From the NCBI RefSeq assembly GCF_005869225.1, contig NZ_SWFP01000002.1:1116001-1180000 (forward strand): DNA of 64,000 nt, in the 5' to 3' direction. The stretch's first letter is position 1, and each line of letters starts with the position of its first letter. A model generated the notes under the pieces. The model had not been told where the DNA came from. It ran no database searches and saw nothing but the letters and a program-made list of their open reading frames with translations. Of the stretch, positions 63,728 to 64,000 are shown piece after piece. This DNA comes from Dyadobacter bucti (GTDB lineage Bacteria; Bacteroidota; Bacteroidia; Cytophagales; Spirosomataceae). Made by a program: the position numbers and the translations under genes.

Positions 63728-64000
63728 TATTTTTTATGGTTTTTATGCTCAGTAACCCGGACTCCGATCCTTGGCGGTGACCGCTTTGTGATGTGATCTT
63801 GGCATTTGGGGTCAGCGTTGTTTGAATAATCCCCTAATTTGAAAAAAAATCATGTTAATCCCGCAATAGTCTCTACCGGTTCTTTACAGGTGACGCTGAG
63901 TGCAGGATCTTGCCATTACCGGCCAGAAGAAAATCGGTATATTGGCACAACTTCGCAACAGCTGAATAATTAAAACATCATTGACCCTTACTATCAGATC
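63728..64000. other. Upstream region of the FAD-dependent oxidoreductase gene
   Basis: 273 bp up to the window end. It presumably holds the promoter for the minus-strand gene. No exact consensus promoter, repeat or coding sequence was recognised. Confidence 0.4.

Overview
The window comes from a member of the Bacteroidota, most likely Cytophagales (Spirosomaceae, Dyadobacter-like). Supporting this are five SusC/SusD pairs, ECF sigma/FecR pairs feeding STN-domain SusC proteins, a type IX secretion C-terminal domain, FtsX-type permeases paired with PadR regulators, and promoters of the TTTG-N19-TAnnTTTG kind. The lineage is inferred from gene content. No rRNA, tRNA, CRISPR array, insertion sequence or phage was seen.

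Layout. 1-2111 (+): 3' part of a phosphonatase-like HAD hydrolase, an AraC-family regulator, a VOC protein. 2112-5604 (-): a TonB-dependent receptor and an AraC regulator, divergent from 6224-13555 (+), a SusC-SusD-GH95 (alpha-L-fucosidase family) locus. 13663-15084 (+): a LacI-type palindrome and inositol-3-phosphate synthase. 15435-18588 (+): PadR plus FtsX-type permease behind a tandem palindrome and a sigma54-like promoter; a decayed CobW-family gene follows. 19002-28596 (-): two SusC/SusD pairs back to back with no enzyme or regulator, split by a strong terminator. 28932-31484 (-): tight operon of GAPDH, a GlxA-type regulator and an HD-domain protein. 31689-41621 (-): ECF sigma, FecR, SusC, SusD and a type IX-secreted, CBM-bearing alpha-galactosidase-like enzyme. 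41748-44264 (-): a second FtsX-type permease. 44403-54865 (-): second ECF/FecR/SusC/SusD locus ending in a large PSCyt1/DUF1549/LamG/DUF1553 lipoprotein. 55145-58344 (-): PadR plus a third permease. 58447-58988 (+): broken MNT/HEPN toxin-antitoxin-like remnant. 59206-63727: a RibD-C/DHFR-like protein (+), a GH39 enzyme and an FAD-dependent oxidoreductase with a sugar-binding-like C-terminus (-).

How it fits together. Most of the window is glycan capture and breakdown: SusC/SusD import at the outer membrane, secreted or periplasmic hydrolases, and regulation by AraC proteins or by ECF/FecR signalling through the STN domain of SusC.

Three regulatory patterns stand out and do not depend on gene annotation. 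(1) All three FtsX-type permease loci carry two copies of a 16-bp imperfect palindrome (TGTYC-N6-GGACA) 20-21 bp apart, 50-65 bp upstream of a sigma54-like -24/-12 element, which suggests one enhancer-binding protein controls all three. (2) In both ECF/FecR loci the FecR-SusC gap holds two stem-loops, the second followed by a T-run on the strand opposite to susC and 94-95 bp from its start codon. This is the layout expected of a cis-antisense RNA. (3) Two small loci (CobW remnant, MNT/HEPN remnant) are visibly decayed by frameshifts and stops.
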